Below the pieces are notes generated by a model. It saw nothing but the letters and a program-made list of their open reading frames with translations, was not told where the DNA came from and made no database searches. A stretch of 38,281 bases of DNA, taken from the NCBI GenBank assembly GCA_017455845.1, contig JAFSYY010000089.1, positions 1 to 38,281 on the forward strand, read 5' to 3'. Below, one piece after another: positions 14,784 through 23,025 of the stretch (within the stretch, counting starts at the first letter, position 1; each line of letters starts with the position of its first letter). The position numbers and the translations under genes were made by a program. Origin of the DNA: Prevotella sp. (GTDB taxonomy: Bacteria; Bacteroidota; Bacteroidia; Bacteroidales; Bacteroidaceae).

Positions 14784-16942
14784 CCTTATATATATGCGTG
14801 GGCGTGACCTGTCTGATGATGACGGGATGCGGTGCTGACTCGGCGATGAAGAAGGGCGACAAGTTCTTCGCGCTGGGCGAGTACTATGATGCTGCCGCGC
14901 AATACAAGAAGGCTTATTCCCAGACCAAGGCCAAAGACAAGCCTCTGCGCGGTCTGCGGGCCCTGAAGATGGCCGACTGCTACCGGCGCATCAACTACAC
15001 GCAGAAAGCCATCGCTGCCTACAATAATGCTGTGCGATACAAGCAGGCCGACACCACGGCCCTCTTCCACCTCGGACGGCTGCAACTGAAGAATGGCTCG
15101 TACAAAGATGCCGAGAAAACCTTCCTCACTTTAAGTGAAGAGTTAAGAGTGAAGAGTGAAAAATTTGCTACCGCTGCAATAAATGACTCTGTCAAGGCTC
15201 ATGGCTCATCTGTGAGAAAAACAAGTGCGGTAGCAAATTTTTCACTCTTCACTCTTCATTCTTCACTTATCAAGAACGGCCTCGAGTCGGCCCGCATGGC
15301 TCCGAAATGGAAGGCCGAGGCCGAGTATTCGGGCTATACGGTGAAGAAGCAGGAACAGTTTAACTCGCGCCGTGCCGAATACTCGCCCATGCTGGCCGGC
15401 GACGATTACGACCAACTCTTTTTCTCATCGACGCGCAACCAGGCCAAGGGCGACGAACTGAGCGGCATCACCGGCACAAAGTATGCCGACATCTTCTTCT
15501 CGCAGAAGGACGACAAAGGCAAATGGTCGAAGCCGGAAACCATAGAGAGCGAACTGAACAGCGAACTGGACGAGGGTGCCTGCGCCTTCACGCCCGACGG
15601 GAAGACTATGTACCTGACCGTTTGCAAGACCGACCCGGAGTATCCGCGCTATGCACAGATAGCCACCTCGCAGCGCAGTGATGCCTCGTGGGGCAAGGCC
15701 ACACCGCTGGAAATCACCAAGGACACACTGTCGACGTTTGCACATCCTGCCATATCGCCCGACGGCATGTGGCTCTACTTTGTCAGCGACATGCCCGGCG
15801 GCTTGGGCGGCTACGACATCTGGCGCATAGAAATCACCAGTCACGGACTGGTAGGCCTGGAGAATCTGGGCGAGCCCATCAACACCCCCGGTAACGAGAT
15901 GTTTCCCACCTTCCGTCCCAACGGCGACCTCTATTTCTCCAGCGACGGACATCCCGGCTTCGGCGGACTGGACATCTTCATTGCCAAGCCACAAGAAAGT
16001 GAGGAGTCAGGAGTTCTTCACTCTTCACTCTATGAATTAGAGCATCCCGGTGCACCGCTCAACTCGGCGGGCGACGACTTCGGCATGACCTTCGAGGGCG
16101 TGTACAACAGGGGATTCTTCTGCTCAAACCGTGGCGATGCCCGTGGCTGGGATCATATCTACTCGTTCGAGAAGCATGAGGTGGTGCAGACGGTGAAGGG
16201 CTGGGTATATGAGAAAGACGGCTACGAACTGCCGCAGGGACTGGTGTATATGGTGGGCAACGACGGCACCAACCAGAAACTGAGCGTCAAGGGCGACGGT
16301 TCGTTTACCGAGGTCATCAAGCCGGGTGTCGACTATGTGTTCCTCGGCACCTGTAAGGGTTTCCTGAATCATAAGGAGGAACTGCGCGTAGAGCCGGTGC
16401 TGGAGTCGGAAGAATATGTGCTGCAGTTCCCCCTGGCCTCGATCACGGCCCCCGTGCTGATAGAGAATATCTTCTACGACTTCGACAAGGCCACCTTGCG
16501 GCCGGAGAGCACCGAGGCTCTCGACAAACTGATAGAACTGCTGAATGAGAACCCGAACATCACCATCGAACTGAGTGCCCACACCGACTACCGCGGGTCG
16601 GCGGCCTACAACGAGCGGCTGTCGCAGCGAAGGGCCGAGAGCGTGGTGAACTATCTCATAGACCATGGCATTGCCAAGGACCGTCTGTCGCCTGTGGGCT
16701 ATGGCAAGATGAAGCCGAAGACCATCAAGCGCAAACTGACCGAGAAATACGATTGGCTGAAGGAGGACGACGTGCTGACAGAGGAATTTATCCTTGCCCT
16801 GAAAGACGAGGAAAAGCAGGAGATCTGCAACCAGTTGAACCGTCGTACAGAATTCAAGGTGCTACGCACCACCTACGGCATGGAAACCATAGGCTCTTCG
16901 CCAGTGAAGCATGAAGATGCTTCACCAGAGAGTGAAGAGTGA
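14771..16942 (+). CDS. porE: PorE-like OmpA-family lipoprotein (type IX secretion)
   Basis: Domain order matches PorE, the peptidoglycan-binding component of the type IX secretion machinery. A lipoprotein signal (LMMTGC, Cys20) is followed by TPR helices (~20-120), a PD40 beta-propeller (~190-450, with repeats such as 'AHPAISPDGMWLYFVSDMPG' and 'MFPTFRPNGDLYFSSDG'), a carboxypeptidase-regulatory-like domain (~470-545, VKGWVYEKDG) and an OmpA C-terminal domain (~560-650, FYDFDKATLRPES, HTDYRGSAAYNERLSQRRA). A 135-bp composite repeat is inserted in frame between the TPR and the propeller (residues 122-166). It adds SEELRVKSEKFATA and a hydrophobic 'FSLFTLHSSL'. The last residues also come from repeat sequence. 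The alternative is a general OmpA/PD40 lipoprotein not tied to secretion. Confidence 0.85.
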   Translation: MRNLSLYICVGVTCLMMTGCGADSAMKKGDKFFALGEYYDAAAQYKKAYSQTKAKDKPLRGLRALKMADCYRRINYTQKAIAAYNNAVRYKQADTTALFHLGRLQLKNGSYKDAEKTFLTLSEELRVKSEKFATAAINDSVKAHGSSVRKTSAVANFSLFTLHSSLIKNGLESARMAPKWKAEAEYSGYTVKKQEQFNSRRAEYSPMLAGDDYDQLFFSSTRNQAKGDELSGITGTKYADIFFSQKDDKGKWSKPETIESELNSELDEGACAFTPDGKTMYLTVCKTDPEYPRYAQIATSQRSDASWGKATPLEITKDTLSTFAHPAISPDGMWLYFVSDMPGGLGGYDIWRIEITSHGLVGLENLGEPINTPGNEMFPTFRPNGDLYFSSDGHPGFGGLDIFIAKPQESEESGVLHSSLYELEHPGAPLNSAGDDFGMTFEGVYNRGFFCSNRGDARGWDHIYSFEKHEVVQTVKGWVYEKDGYELPQGLVYMVGNDGTNQKLSVKGDGSFTEVIKPGVDYVFLGTCKGFLNHKEELRVEPVLESEEYVLQFPLASITAPVLIENIFYDFDKATLRPESTEALDKLIELLNENPNITIELSAHTDYRGSAAYNERLSQRRAESVVNYLIDHGIAKDRLSPVGYGKMKPKTIKRKLTEKYDWLKEDDVLTEEFILALKDEEKQEICNQLNRRTEFKVLRTTYGMETIGSSPVKHEDASPESEE
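15134..15268 (+). repeat. 135-bp composite inverted repeat element inside porE
   Basis: The left arm (15134-15174) has GAGTTAA/GAGTGAA heptamers ending AATTTGCTACCGC. The right arm (15227-15268) is nearly its reverse complement, starting GCGGTAGCAAATTT and running into CTTCACT heptamers. The arms are joined by a 52-bp spacer. The element is 45 codons long and keeps the frame open. Confidence 0.85.
15998..16030 (+). repeat. Small GAGT.../CTTCACT inverted repeat inside porE
   Basis: AGTGAGGAGTCAGGAG is followed directly by TTCTTCACTCTTCACTC, a miniature opposed pair of the same repeat arms. It is translated between propeller blades as 'ESEESGVLHSSLYELE'. Confidence 0.6.
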
Positions 16943-16946
16943 GAAA

Positions 16947-17789
16947 TTACAACAGGGTGAGGGTGAACAGGTAGACCACGGCGGCGGGCATGGCTAAGAG
17001 CGTGGAGTCGAAGCGGTCCAGCATACCGCCATGGCCGGGCAGCACGTTGCCACTGTCCTTGATGCCGAGAGTGCGCTTGAAGAGGCTCTCCACCAAGTCA
17101 CCCCACGTGCCGAAGACCACCACTGTCAGCCCCAGGCCTATCCATTGCCAGGCGGTGAGGCTGGGCTGGTCGGGCACGTAGATGCCAAGCAGATACCAGA
17201 TAAGCACGGCCATCAGGATGACGAGCACGGCACCGCCAACGCTGCCCTCCCACGACTTTCCTGGCGAGATGCGCGGAAAGAGTTTATGGCGTCCCAGCAA
17301 CGAACCGATACAGTAGGCACCGGCATCGTTCATCCAAAGGAAGATAAACACACTGAGCGGCAGCACAAAGGAATACTGCCCCTCGGCAGGGAAGGCCAAC
17401 ACGTTGATCATCGAGAACGGCAGTGCGATGTATAGTTGCGGTAGCATGGTGTACGCCCAGTTGTTGATGGGGTCCTTAGCCTTCAGATAGAGTTCGGCCA
17501 CCAGGAGGTAGATAACCGTAATGAGATAAGGAATAAACACGGTGTCGCTCGTGACTCGCCCGCTGCAGTGACCTGCCATGGCCAGGAAGAAATACACGCC
17601 GGCCACGGTAGAGATGAAACGGTTGACCTGTACGAAGGGCCGCTCGTTGACCAGGCCCACGAACTCCCAGATGGCCATGCCCGTGACCAGTGCAAAGAGA
17701 AACACCATTGCCAGGGGGTTGAGGAAACTCACCACAACGGTCACGACGAAAAACACACTCGTTATAGTCCTAACAATAAAATTCTTCAT
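16947..17789 (-). CDS. cdsA: Phosphatidate cytidylyltransferase
   Basis: CdsA is the integral membrane enzyme that makes CDP-diacylglycerol from phosphatidate and CTP, the branch point of phospholipid synthesis. The protein has 280 residues and about eight hydrophobic segments. The signature near the C-terminus is clear: 'GDLVESLFKRTLGIKDSGNV' followed by PGHGGMLDRFDS, which carries the metal-binding Asp residues. The earlier 'SPGKSWEGSVGG' also fits. It is the last gene of a minus-strand series after the exporter genes, separated from them by an array of CTTCACT heptamers. It ends 4 bases from the convergent porE stop. Confidence 0.95.
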   Translation of the reverse strand: MKNFIVRTITSVFFVVTVVVSFLNPLAMVFLFALVTGMAIWEFVGLVNERPFVQVNRFISTVAGVYFFLAMAGHCSGRVTSDTVFIPYLITVIYLLVAELYLKAKDPINNWAYTMLPQLYIALPFSMINVLAFPAEGQYSFVLPLSVFIFLWMNDAGAYCIGSLLGRHKLFPRISPGKSWEGSVGGAVLVILMAVLIWYLLGIYVPDQPSLTAWQWIGLGLTVVVFGTWGDLVESLFKRTLGIKDSGNVLPGHGGMLDRFDSTLLAMPAAVVYLFTLTLL

Positions 17790-17806
17790 TATAGTATCTT
17801 ATAATT

Positions 17807-17883
17807 CTTCACTCTTCACTCTTCATTCTTCACTTTTCACTCTTCCCTCTTCACTCTTCACTCTTCTCTCTTCACTCTTCACT
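17807..17883. repeat. Heptanucleotide tandem array (CTTCACT, 11 units)
   Basis: Eleven contiguous 7-bp units: seven CTTCACT and four variants (CTTCATT, TTTCACT, CTTCCCT, CTTCTCT). The array fills the gap between cdsA and the ABC permease gene and overlaps the 3' end of the permease, supplying its last codons (SEE) and stop. Confidence 0.9.
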
Positions 17884-19125
17884 CACATGCTTCTTCCGGT
17901 TTTTCATCTCCCATATCCGCCAGATGGCATCCTGGCGTGTCAGGTAGATTTGGTAGCCATAGACCACGCAGGCCAACCAGAAATACAGGAAGACATGGAG
18001 CCACAACACACGCAGTTCGGTGGAGATGTCGCTGAGCGAAGCCCCCATGCTGTTGAGGCGCATGTATGCCTTTACGCCAAAGGTCGACGGGAACACCCAC
18101 GACACGCCCTGCCAGAAGCCGGGTATGTTGCTGCCTGGCCAACTCACGCCAGTGAGGAATAGCAGCGGCACGGACACAAAGACCATGAGCAGCATCACGT
18201 TCTCACGATATTTCACCATGCACGACACCACCATGCCGAAGAATATGCATGCCAGCGTATAGGGCAGCATGAGCAATAAAAGTGGGCGCCACGTGGCCAG
18301 TTGGGGGAAATGGAACAGTTTCGGCACCACCACCACGAGCCATGCACCCATTAGGGCATAGATCATGAAATAGCATAGCGACTTGCCAAAGACAATACGG
18401 AACACGTTCTGATAGGGACGGCTGATGGGAATGAGTTGCTTATAGCGGTTGGTCTCGCGGGCCGTGCCGGCCGACAGGCCGATGCCCAGCACCAAGGTCT
18501 GCTGCAAGATGAGCATCAGCACGCCCGGCAGCATAAAGGAGCCGTAGCCGCCCGAGGGGTTGAAGATAGCCACCTCGGCATAGTTCAGCGGACGGGCTGC
18601 GATAGCCTTCTCACGGGTGGTGAGAGGAGAGAGGTGGGAGGTGGGAGGAGAGATCTCCGTGCCCATCTGCATCGACACCAGTTGCGCCGTCTGGAAGATG
18701 GCCTTATAGGTCAGCATGAGGCTCATGTCGCAGTACACGCTGACGGTAGCCTGCTGCATGCGGTTGATGTTGTCGTCGAAATCGGAGGGAATCAAATAGA
18801 TGCCTCTCACCAACTGTCGGCTCACCAGCGACTTGGCCTCGTCCAGATCCTGGGCATAGTAGGCGATATGCACGTCGGGCGAGGCGTCGCACATTCTCAG
18901 GAACTGTCGCGATAGTCCTGTGTGCGAGTCGTCGACCACGGCCACCGGCACTTCATGCACCGTCTCGTTGTTGTAAATCCACGAATAGAGCAGCGGATAG
19001 ACCAGGGGCACGATGATAAAGAAGATGAGCACTCCCTCGTCCTTGAACACCTGCTTCATTTCCTGTCGCCAGATATAGAAGGTGTCGTCAATTCTCCTTC
19101 TGAAACTATTACGGTATGTAGACAT
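17872..19125 (-). CDS. ABC-2 type permease (drug/macromolecule exporter), second of two
   Basis: The protein has 417 residues with the ABC2_membrane_3 layout. A first helix (VLIFFIIVPLVYPLLYSWIY) is followed by a large periplasmic domain (~60-210) and five C-terminal helices ('GVLMLILQQTLVLGIGLSAG', 'MVFVSVPLLFLTGVSWPG'). It overlaps the upstream permease by 17 bases, so the two are probably co-translated and form a heterodimer. A short repeat-derived insertion (PPTSHLSPLTT) lies in the periplasmic domain. No ABC ATPase is encoded in this operon. The substrate cannot be told from sequence. Confidence 0.88.
   Translation of the reverse strand: MSTYRNSFRRRIDDTFYIWRQEMKQVFKDEGVLIFFIIVPLVYPLLYSWIYNNETVHEVPVAVVDDSHTGLSRQFLRMCDASPDVHIAYYAQDLDEAKSLVSRQLVRGIYLIPSDFDDNINRMQQATVSVYCDMSLMLTYKAIFQTAQLVSMQMGTEISPPTSHLSPLTTREKAIAARPLNYAEVAIFNPSGGYGSFMLPGVLMLILQQTLVLGIGLSAGTARETNRYKQLIPISRPYQNVFRIVFGKSLCYFMIYALMGAWLVVVVPKLFHFPQLATWRPLLLLMLPYTLACIFFGMVVSCMVKYRENVMLLMVFVSVPLLFLTGVSWPGSNIPGFWQGVSWVFPSTFGVKAYMRLNSMGASLSDISTELRVLWLHVFLYFWLACVVYGYQIYLTRQDAIWRIWEMKNRKKHVSEE
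18620..18653. repeat. Heptanucleotide repeat inside the permease gene
   Basis: The 7-bp units GTGAGAG, GAGAGAG, GTGGGAG and GTGGGAG, plus a partial unit. They are translated on the minus strand as 'PPTSHLSPLTT'. Confidence 0.7.
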
Positions 19126-20278
19126 AAGTCAGCATTGCATTCTTTATTTTCCTGATAACCAGCCACGGCAGCAGCGTAAAGGCGGCCAGCGCGGCAAAAT
19201 GGAACCATGCCTCGAGCAGCGGAAAGCCGTTGAACACGCTTATCTGGTAAATCATATAGTAGTGGCGCAGCGGAAACAGCCACGACAGCGACTGCAGCGC
19301 ACCGTCCATGGCCATGACAGGGAAGGCGGAGCCTACCATTGAGAAACTGAGCACCGCCCACAGCGAGCATACACTCATCGACATGCGGAGCGAGGGCATC
19401 AGGCCAAAGGTAAAGATGCCGAAGCCCTGAGACGCCATCACCTGCATAAGGCCCAGGAGAATAAGCATCCACGGACTGCCCAGATGTGGGAACTGGAGCA
19501 CGTAGAACACGTAGTACTCGTAGCCATAGACAATGGCCAGCCAGATAAGCATCTGTGGCATGAACTTGCCGATGATTGCCACCACCATGCGGTTGTCGGC
19601 CGTGGCCAGCCACTCCTTCGACGTGCCGAACTTCAGTTCCGTTCCCAGCGAATAGGCCGAGATGAGAAAGATGAACAGCATAATCATGCCCGGCACGAGC
19701 ATGGTAGACAGGTAGGAGTTGTAACTGGTCCAAGGGTTGGCTATCTGGTGCAGGTCTATCCTGATGGGCTGCAGGAGTGTCTGTATCTGCGCGTCCGTAT
19801 AGCCCTTGGCCCGCATGGTGGCCTGTCCTACGGCCGCCGACCCCAGGGTGGAGATAGTCTTCAGGTCTTTCATCAGCAGTGCGCCCGATGCCAGTGTAGT
19901 ATAGGAATAATAGAACGACACCTTCGGCTGTCGGCTGGCCAGCAGTTCGTCTGTCGTGCCCTTGGGAATGTAGAGAAACGCGTAGATCTTGTTCTCCTGC
20001 ATGGCACGGCGTGCCTCGGTCACACTGGGATAGCGGGCCACGACATGCGACATCTGGAAGGCATCGAGACGCCGTACCAGCGACCGTGACGTCGATGTGT
20101 TGTCAAGGTCGACCACACCCACGGGCATCTCAGTAGGCAGTCCGTCGTCCATCAGCGAGGTGAAAAACACCATCGTAAGCAATGGGAAGACCACCATGCA
20201 GAACCTGTAGATATGGTTACGCCTGATAATCAGCAGTTCGCGCAGTGCTACATTATATATTAATCTCAGCGTCTTCAC
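19109..20278 (-). CDS. ABC-2 type permease, first of two
   Basis: The protein has 389 residues and the same layout as its neighbour. A first helix (FCMVVFPLLTMVFFTSLMDD) is followed by a periplasmic domain and five C-terminal helices ('TMLVPGMIMLFIFLISAYSL', 'LIWLAIVYGYEYYVFYVL'). The relation to its partner (PVGVVDLDNT versus PVAVVDDSHT) suggests an old duplication. The start codon is GTG at 20278-20276, and this GTGAAG lies in the edge of a CTTCACT repeat array. It is followed by the second permease with a 17-base overlap and preceded by the HlyD adaptor. It is the inner-membrane part of a tripartite exporter. Confidence 0.88.
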   Translation of the reverse strand: MKTLRLIYNVALRELLIIRRNHIYRFCMVVFPLLTMVFFTSLMDDGLPTEMPVGVVDLDNTSTSRSLVRRLDAFQMSHVVARYPSVTEARRAMQENKIYAFLYIPKGTTDELLASRQPKVSFYYSYTTLASGALLMKDLKTISTLGSAAVGQATMRAKGYTDAQIQTLLQPIRIDLHQIANPWTSYNSYLSTMLVPGMIMLFIFLISAYSLGTELKFGTSKEWLATADNRMVVAIIGKFMPQMLIWLAIVYGYEYYVFYVLQFPHLGSPWMLILLGLMQVMASQGFGIFTFGLMPSLRMSMSVCSLWAVLSFSMVGSAFPVMAMDGALQSLSWLFPLRHYYMIYQISVFNGFPLLEAWFHFAALAAFTLLPWLVIRKIKNAMLTYVYIP

Positions 20279-20354
20279 TCTATAGCGGTAGCAAATTCTT
20301 CACTCTTCACTCTTCATTCTTCATTCTACACTCTTCACTCTTCACTCTTCACTT
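20272..20354. repeat. CTTCACT array with GCGGTAGCAAAT edge between permease and HlyD genes
   Basis: Heptamers CTTCACT, CTTCACT, CTTCATT, CTTCATT and variants follow GCGGTAGCAAATT, the same edge as in porE and cydB. On the minus strand the array provides the stop codon of the HlyD-like gene and the GTG start of the permease. Confidence 0.85.
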
Positions 20355-21338
20355 TATAATGAGTGACATGCCCGGGCGCAGGCCCTCGATGGTCTCAACG
20401 GGACGGGCCTTCACCTCAAAAGTCTTCAGGTCATACTGTCCGTTGGCCTTTGTGGCCTTCCATACGGCATACGAGCCCTGATCCTTCATGTGATAGACCT
20501 TCATCCTCATCTCCTTGTTGAAGGCGGGCACGAAAGCCGTAAACTCCGTACCTATCTGCATGCCGTTCAACTGGTCCTCGCGCACATTGAAGGTGCCCCA
20601 CATATCGTTCATCATCGAGATGGTCATGATAGGGCTACCGGTGCCCACCAGTTCGCCAATCTTCGGATAGATACTGCTCACCTCGCCATCCATCTGAGCC
20701 GTCTGCACCGTCTCGCCGATATAGGCGTTGACCTCCTGCACGGCACCCTTGGCACGGTTCAACTGTGCCTGTGCTGCCTGTTTCTCTTCCTGGCGTGCAC
20801 CATTCACAGCCATGTCATACTGGCTCTTGGCCGCCTTCATCTGGGCTTCCGATGCTTTGTACATGGCGTAGGCCTCGTCGCGTTTCTGGGCGCTCATCAC
20901 CCCTTCGTCAAACAGACGTTGCACGCGGTTGTACGACTTCTCGGCAATCTCCAGGGCGGCAGAAGCCTGCTGATACAGTTGATAGGCTCCCTGCACCTGC
21001 TCCTTGCGTGCTCCGTTCCTGGCCATCATGTCCAAAGCGGCGGCACCTTCTTCGGCTCCCTGTGCCTGCTGCATCTTCGCCCGCACCTCGGGTGCGTCGA
21101 GAATGGCCAGCGTGTCGCCGGCATGCACATAGTCGCCTTCTTTCACGCGCAACTCCAGGATGCGGCCTGGCACCTTGCTCGACACCCTATACTCTGACAC
21201 TTCCATCTGCCCCTGTATAATCTCCTGGTCACGGCCCAGGATGAAGAATCCGATGAGTGCCACGACGATAACAACTGCTGCAAAGCCGATGATGGCATAC
21301 AGAATGTTATGATGCTGTTTTTTTGCTTGATTACTCAT
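20349..21338 (-). CDS. HlyD-family periplasmic adaptor (membrane fusion protein)
   Basis: The protein has 329 residues. One N-terminal transmembrane helix (ILYAIIGFAAVVIVVALIGFF) anchors it. It is followed by a lipoyl/biotinyl half-motif (KVPGRILELRVKEGDYVHAG), a long coiled-coil hairpin rich in Ala and Gln (~90-200), the second lipoyl half (AQMDGEVSSIYPKIGELVGTG) and a beta-barrel domain (FNVREDQLNGMQIGTEF). Such adaptors connect inner-membrane permeases to a TolC channel, and the neighbours are exactly these. The stop codon lies in a repeat array, and another array precedes the start, in the gap to the TolC-like gene. Confidence 0.92.
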   Translation of the reverse strand: MSNQAKKQHHNILYAIIGFAAVVIVVALIGFFILGRDQEIIQGQMEVSEYRVSSKVPGRILELRVKEGDYVHAGDTLAILDAPEVRAKMQQAQGAEEGAAALDMMARNGARKEQVQGAYQLYQQASAALEIAEKSYNRVQRLFDEGVMSAQKRDEAYAMYKASEAQMKAAKSQYDMAVNGARQEEKQAAQAQLNRAKGAVQEVNAYIGETVQTAQMDGEVSSIYPKIGELVGTGSPIMTISMMNDMWGTFNVREDQLNGMQIGTEFTAFVPAFNKEMRMKVYHMKDQGSYAVWKATKANGQYDLKTFEVKARPVETIEGLRPGMSLIIK

Positions 21339-21348
21339 ATCTTTTTAA

Positions 21349-21444
21349 TTCACAATTCACAATTCATAATTCATAATTCACAATTCATAATTCAAAATAA
21401 AAAGCGGCAGCACATTTTTCACTTCTCACTTCTCATTTCTCATT
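21349..21444. repeat. Heptanucleotide arrays (TTCACAA/TTCATAA, then TTCACTT/CTCATTT)
   Basis: Seven contiguous 7-bp units (TTCACAA x3, TTCATAA x3, TTCAAAA; 21349-21397) are followed by AAAAAGCGGCAGCACA, a weak form of the GCGGTAGCAAA edge. Four more 7-bp units (21417-21444) run up to the TolC stop codon. Confidence 0.85.
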
Positions 21445-22997
21445 TAGTACAGTGTTCCCAGTGACTTCTGCAGGTCTACCTGCGAGAGTTTCACGTTAAT
21501 CTGGGCATCGATGAGTTGCGACTGCGCCTGCAGCCAGGCCGTCTGTGCCTCCATCACCACGGTAGGTGCGATGACACCTTCGGCAAAGCCGAGGTTGGCG
21601 GTGCGCAGGTTCTCGTTGGCTCGCTCGATGCCAGTCTTGGCCATGACCAGTCGTTTATTGGCCTCCTCCACCTTGAACGTGTTCTGGTTCACCTGCAGTT
21701 CTATCTTCTCGCGGGCCTCCTCACGCTCCAGGTTGGCAATGGCCGTGGCACCCTTCGATGCCCGCACCTTATAGGCCACGTCGCCCCAGTTCCATAGTGG
21801 CACGCGCACCATCACGCCCACATTCCAGAAGCCTCCAAACTTTTTCTGAAAACCATTGAGCACGTTAGGGTTGCTCACCACATAACCGCCCGTTAGGGCC
21901 ACCTGCGGCAGATTGGCCGCCTTCAGGATGTTGGTGACCTGTTTCGACATGCCCACGGCATTGTCGAGCATCTTCAGTTCGGGCCGGTTCTCCACGGCAC
22001 GCTCCACGTCCAACTGCGGCTGCAGCGTCACCACGGCCAAGTCCTCTATATCTTCGTCGGCCAGCGTCACCTGCTCGTTCATGGGCAGCCCCACCATCTG
22101 GCAGAGCAGCATCTTCGACAACACCAGGCCGTCGTCCACCTTCTGCAGGGTCATCTCGGCCTCGTTCACCTTCACGCTGACGCTCAGGCCGTCGCTGCGC
22201 GTAGCCACGCCCTCGTCAATCATCTTCTGGACATCTTGATCAAACTTCCGAATCAGTTCCAGATAACTCTCGGCCAGCGATTTCTTATGTTTCAGCGACA
22301 CCACCTGCCAGTAAGCCTGGTCGGTGGCATAGATAATGCCCTGCCGCCGCACGTCGGCCGAATTGGCGGTAAAGTTCTCGTTGATGTCGGCCAGTTTGTT
22401 CAGTGCTATGATGCTGCCACCCATGAAGACGGGCTGGGTAACCATCACTGAACCAGCAAACACATGGCGGGTGTCGGTATTCAGCGCATCCACCAGGTCC
22501 TGGCCTACTGCGTTCAGCGTTGTGGCCATGCCTGCGGTGGTCTGCTCCATCGACTGCTTCAGGTCGCCGGCCATCTGGGCATAGCCTTCCATGGGCATGC
22601 CCGTCTGCCCCAGTATCTTGCCTACGCCACCCACAAAATTCTCCAGGCCCGTGGCCAATGGCTGCATGCTCGACACCGTGGCAGTGCCCAGGTGTGGCAG
22701 CATGGTTTTCTGCTGGTCGTTGAGCAGCGACACGGGCTCGCTGGTGTACTGATAGGTGCCGATGGCACTGAGATGAGGCAGGTATTTGGTGCGTGCCGAC
22801 TTTTTTATGTTGGCGGCCACATCCTGTTTCAGCCTCGAGACCCCCAACTGCTTATTGTTGCGCAGGGCCATGGCACGGCAACTGTCAAGGCTCAATAGTT
22901 GCTGCGCACCGGCAGTTAAAGGTAAAAGGGTAAAGAGGTAAAAAGGTAAGAACCTTTTTGCCGCGTCTTTCACCATTTGATGACCTTTCATATACAT
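21444..22997 (-). CDS. TolC-family outer-membrane efflux protein
   Basis: The protein has about 500 residues and the typical duplicated outer-membrane efflux protein layout, with long helices such as 'ALRNNKQLGVSRLKQDVAAN' and 'LDVERAVENRPELKMLDNAV'. A helical C-terminal half ends in 'QINVKLSQVDLQKSLGTLY'. It forms the trimeric outer-membrane duct of the exporter. The start is uncertain: 22997, 22991 (MKGHQ) or 22976 (MVKDAAKR). The last gives the best signal peptide, MVKDAAKRFLPFYLF plus TLLPLTAGA. The hydrophobic core of that signal peptide is encoded by TTTTTACC-type repeat units. The coiled-coil gene ends 28 bases upstream and probably shares the promoter. Confidence 0.92.
   Translation of the reverse strand: MYMKGHQMVKDAAKRFLPFYLFTLLPLTAGAQQLLSLDSCRAMALRNNKQLGVSRLKQDVAANIKKSARTKYLPHLSAIGTYQYTSEPVSLLNDQQKTMLPHLGTATVSSMQPLATGLENFVGGVGKILGQTGMPMEGYAQMAGDLKQSMEQTTAGMATTLNAVGQDLVDALNTDTRHVFAGSVMVTQPVFMGGSIIALNKLADINENFTANSADVRRQGIIYATDQAYWQVVSLKHKKSLAESYLELIRKFDQDVQKMIDEGVATRSDGLSVSVKVNEAEMTLQKVDDGLVLSKMLLCQMVGLPMNEQVTLADEDIEDLAVVTLQPQLDVERAVENRPELKMLDNAVGMSKQVTNILKAANLPQVALTGGYVVSNPNVLNGFQKKFGGFWNVGVMVRVPLWNWGDVAYKVRASKGATAIANLEREEAREKIELQVNQNTFKVEEANKRLVMAKTGIERANENLRTANLGFAEGVIAPTVVMEAQTAWLQAQSQLIDAQINVKLSQVDLQKSLGTLY
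22919..22956. repeat. TTTTTACC-type repeat encoding the TolC signal peptide core
   Basis: The plus strand reads GGTAAAAG, GGTAAAGA, GGTAAAAA, GGTAAGAA in near-tandem ~8-bp units. On the minus strand they encode FLPFYLFTLLPL, the hydrophobic core of the signal peptide. A related stretch (TTACTTTCTTACC, 22998-23035) sits in the gap just before the gene. Confidence 0.7.
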
Positions 22998-23025
22998 ATT
23001 TTTACTTTTTTACTTTCTTACCTTC

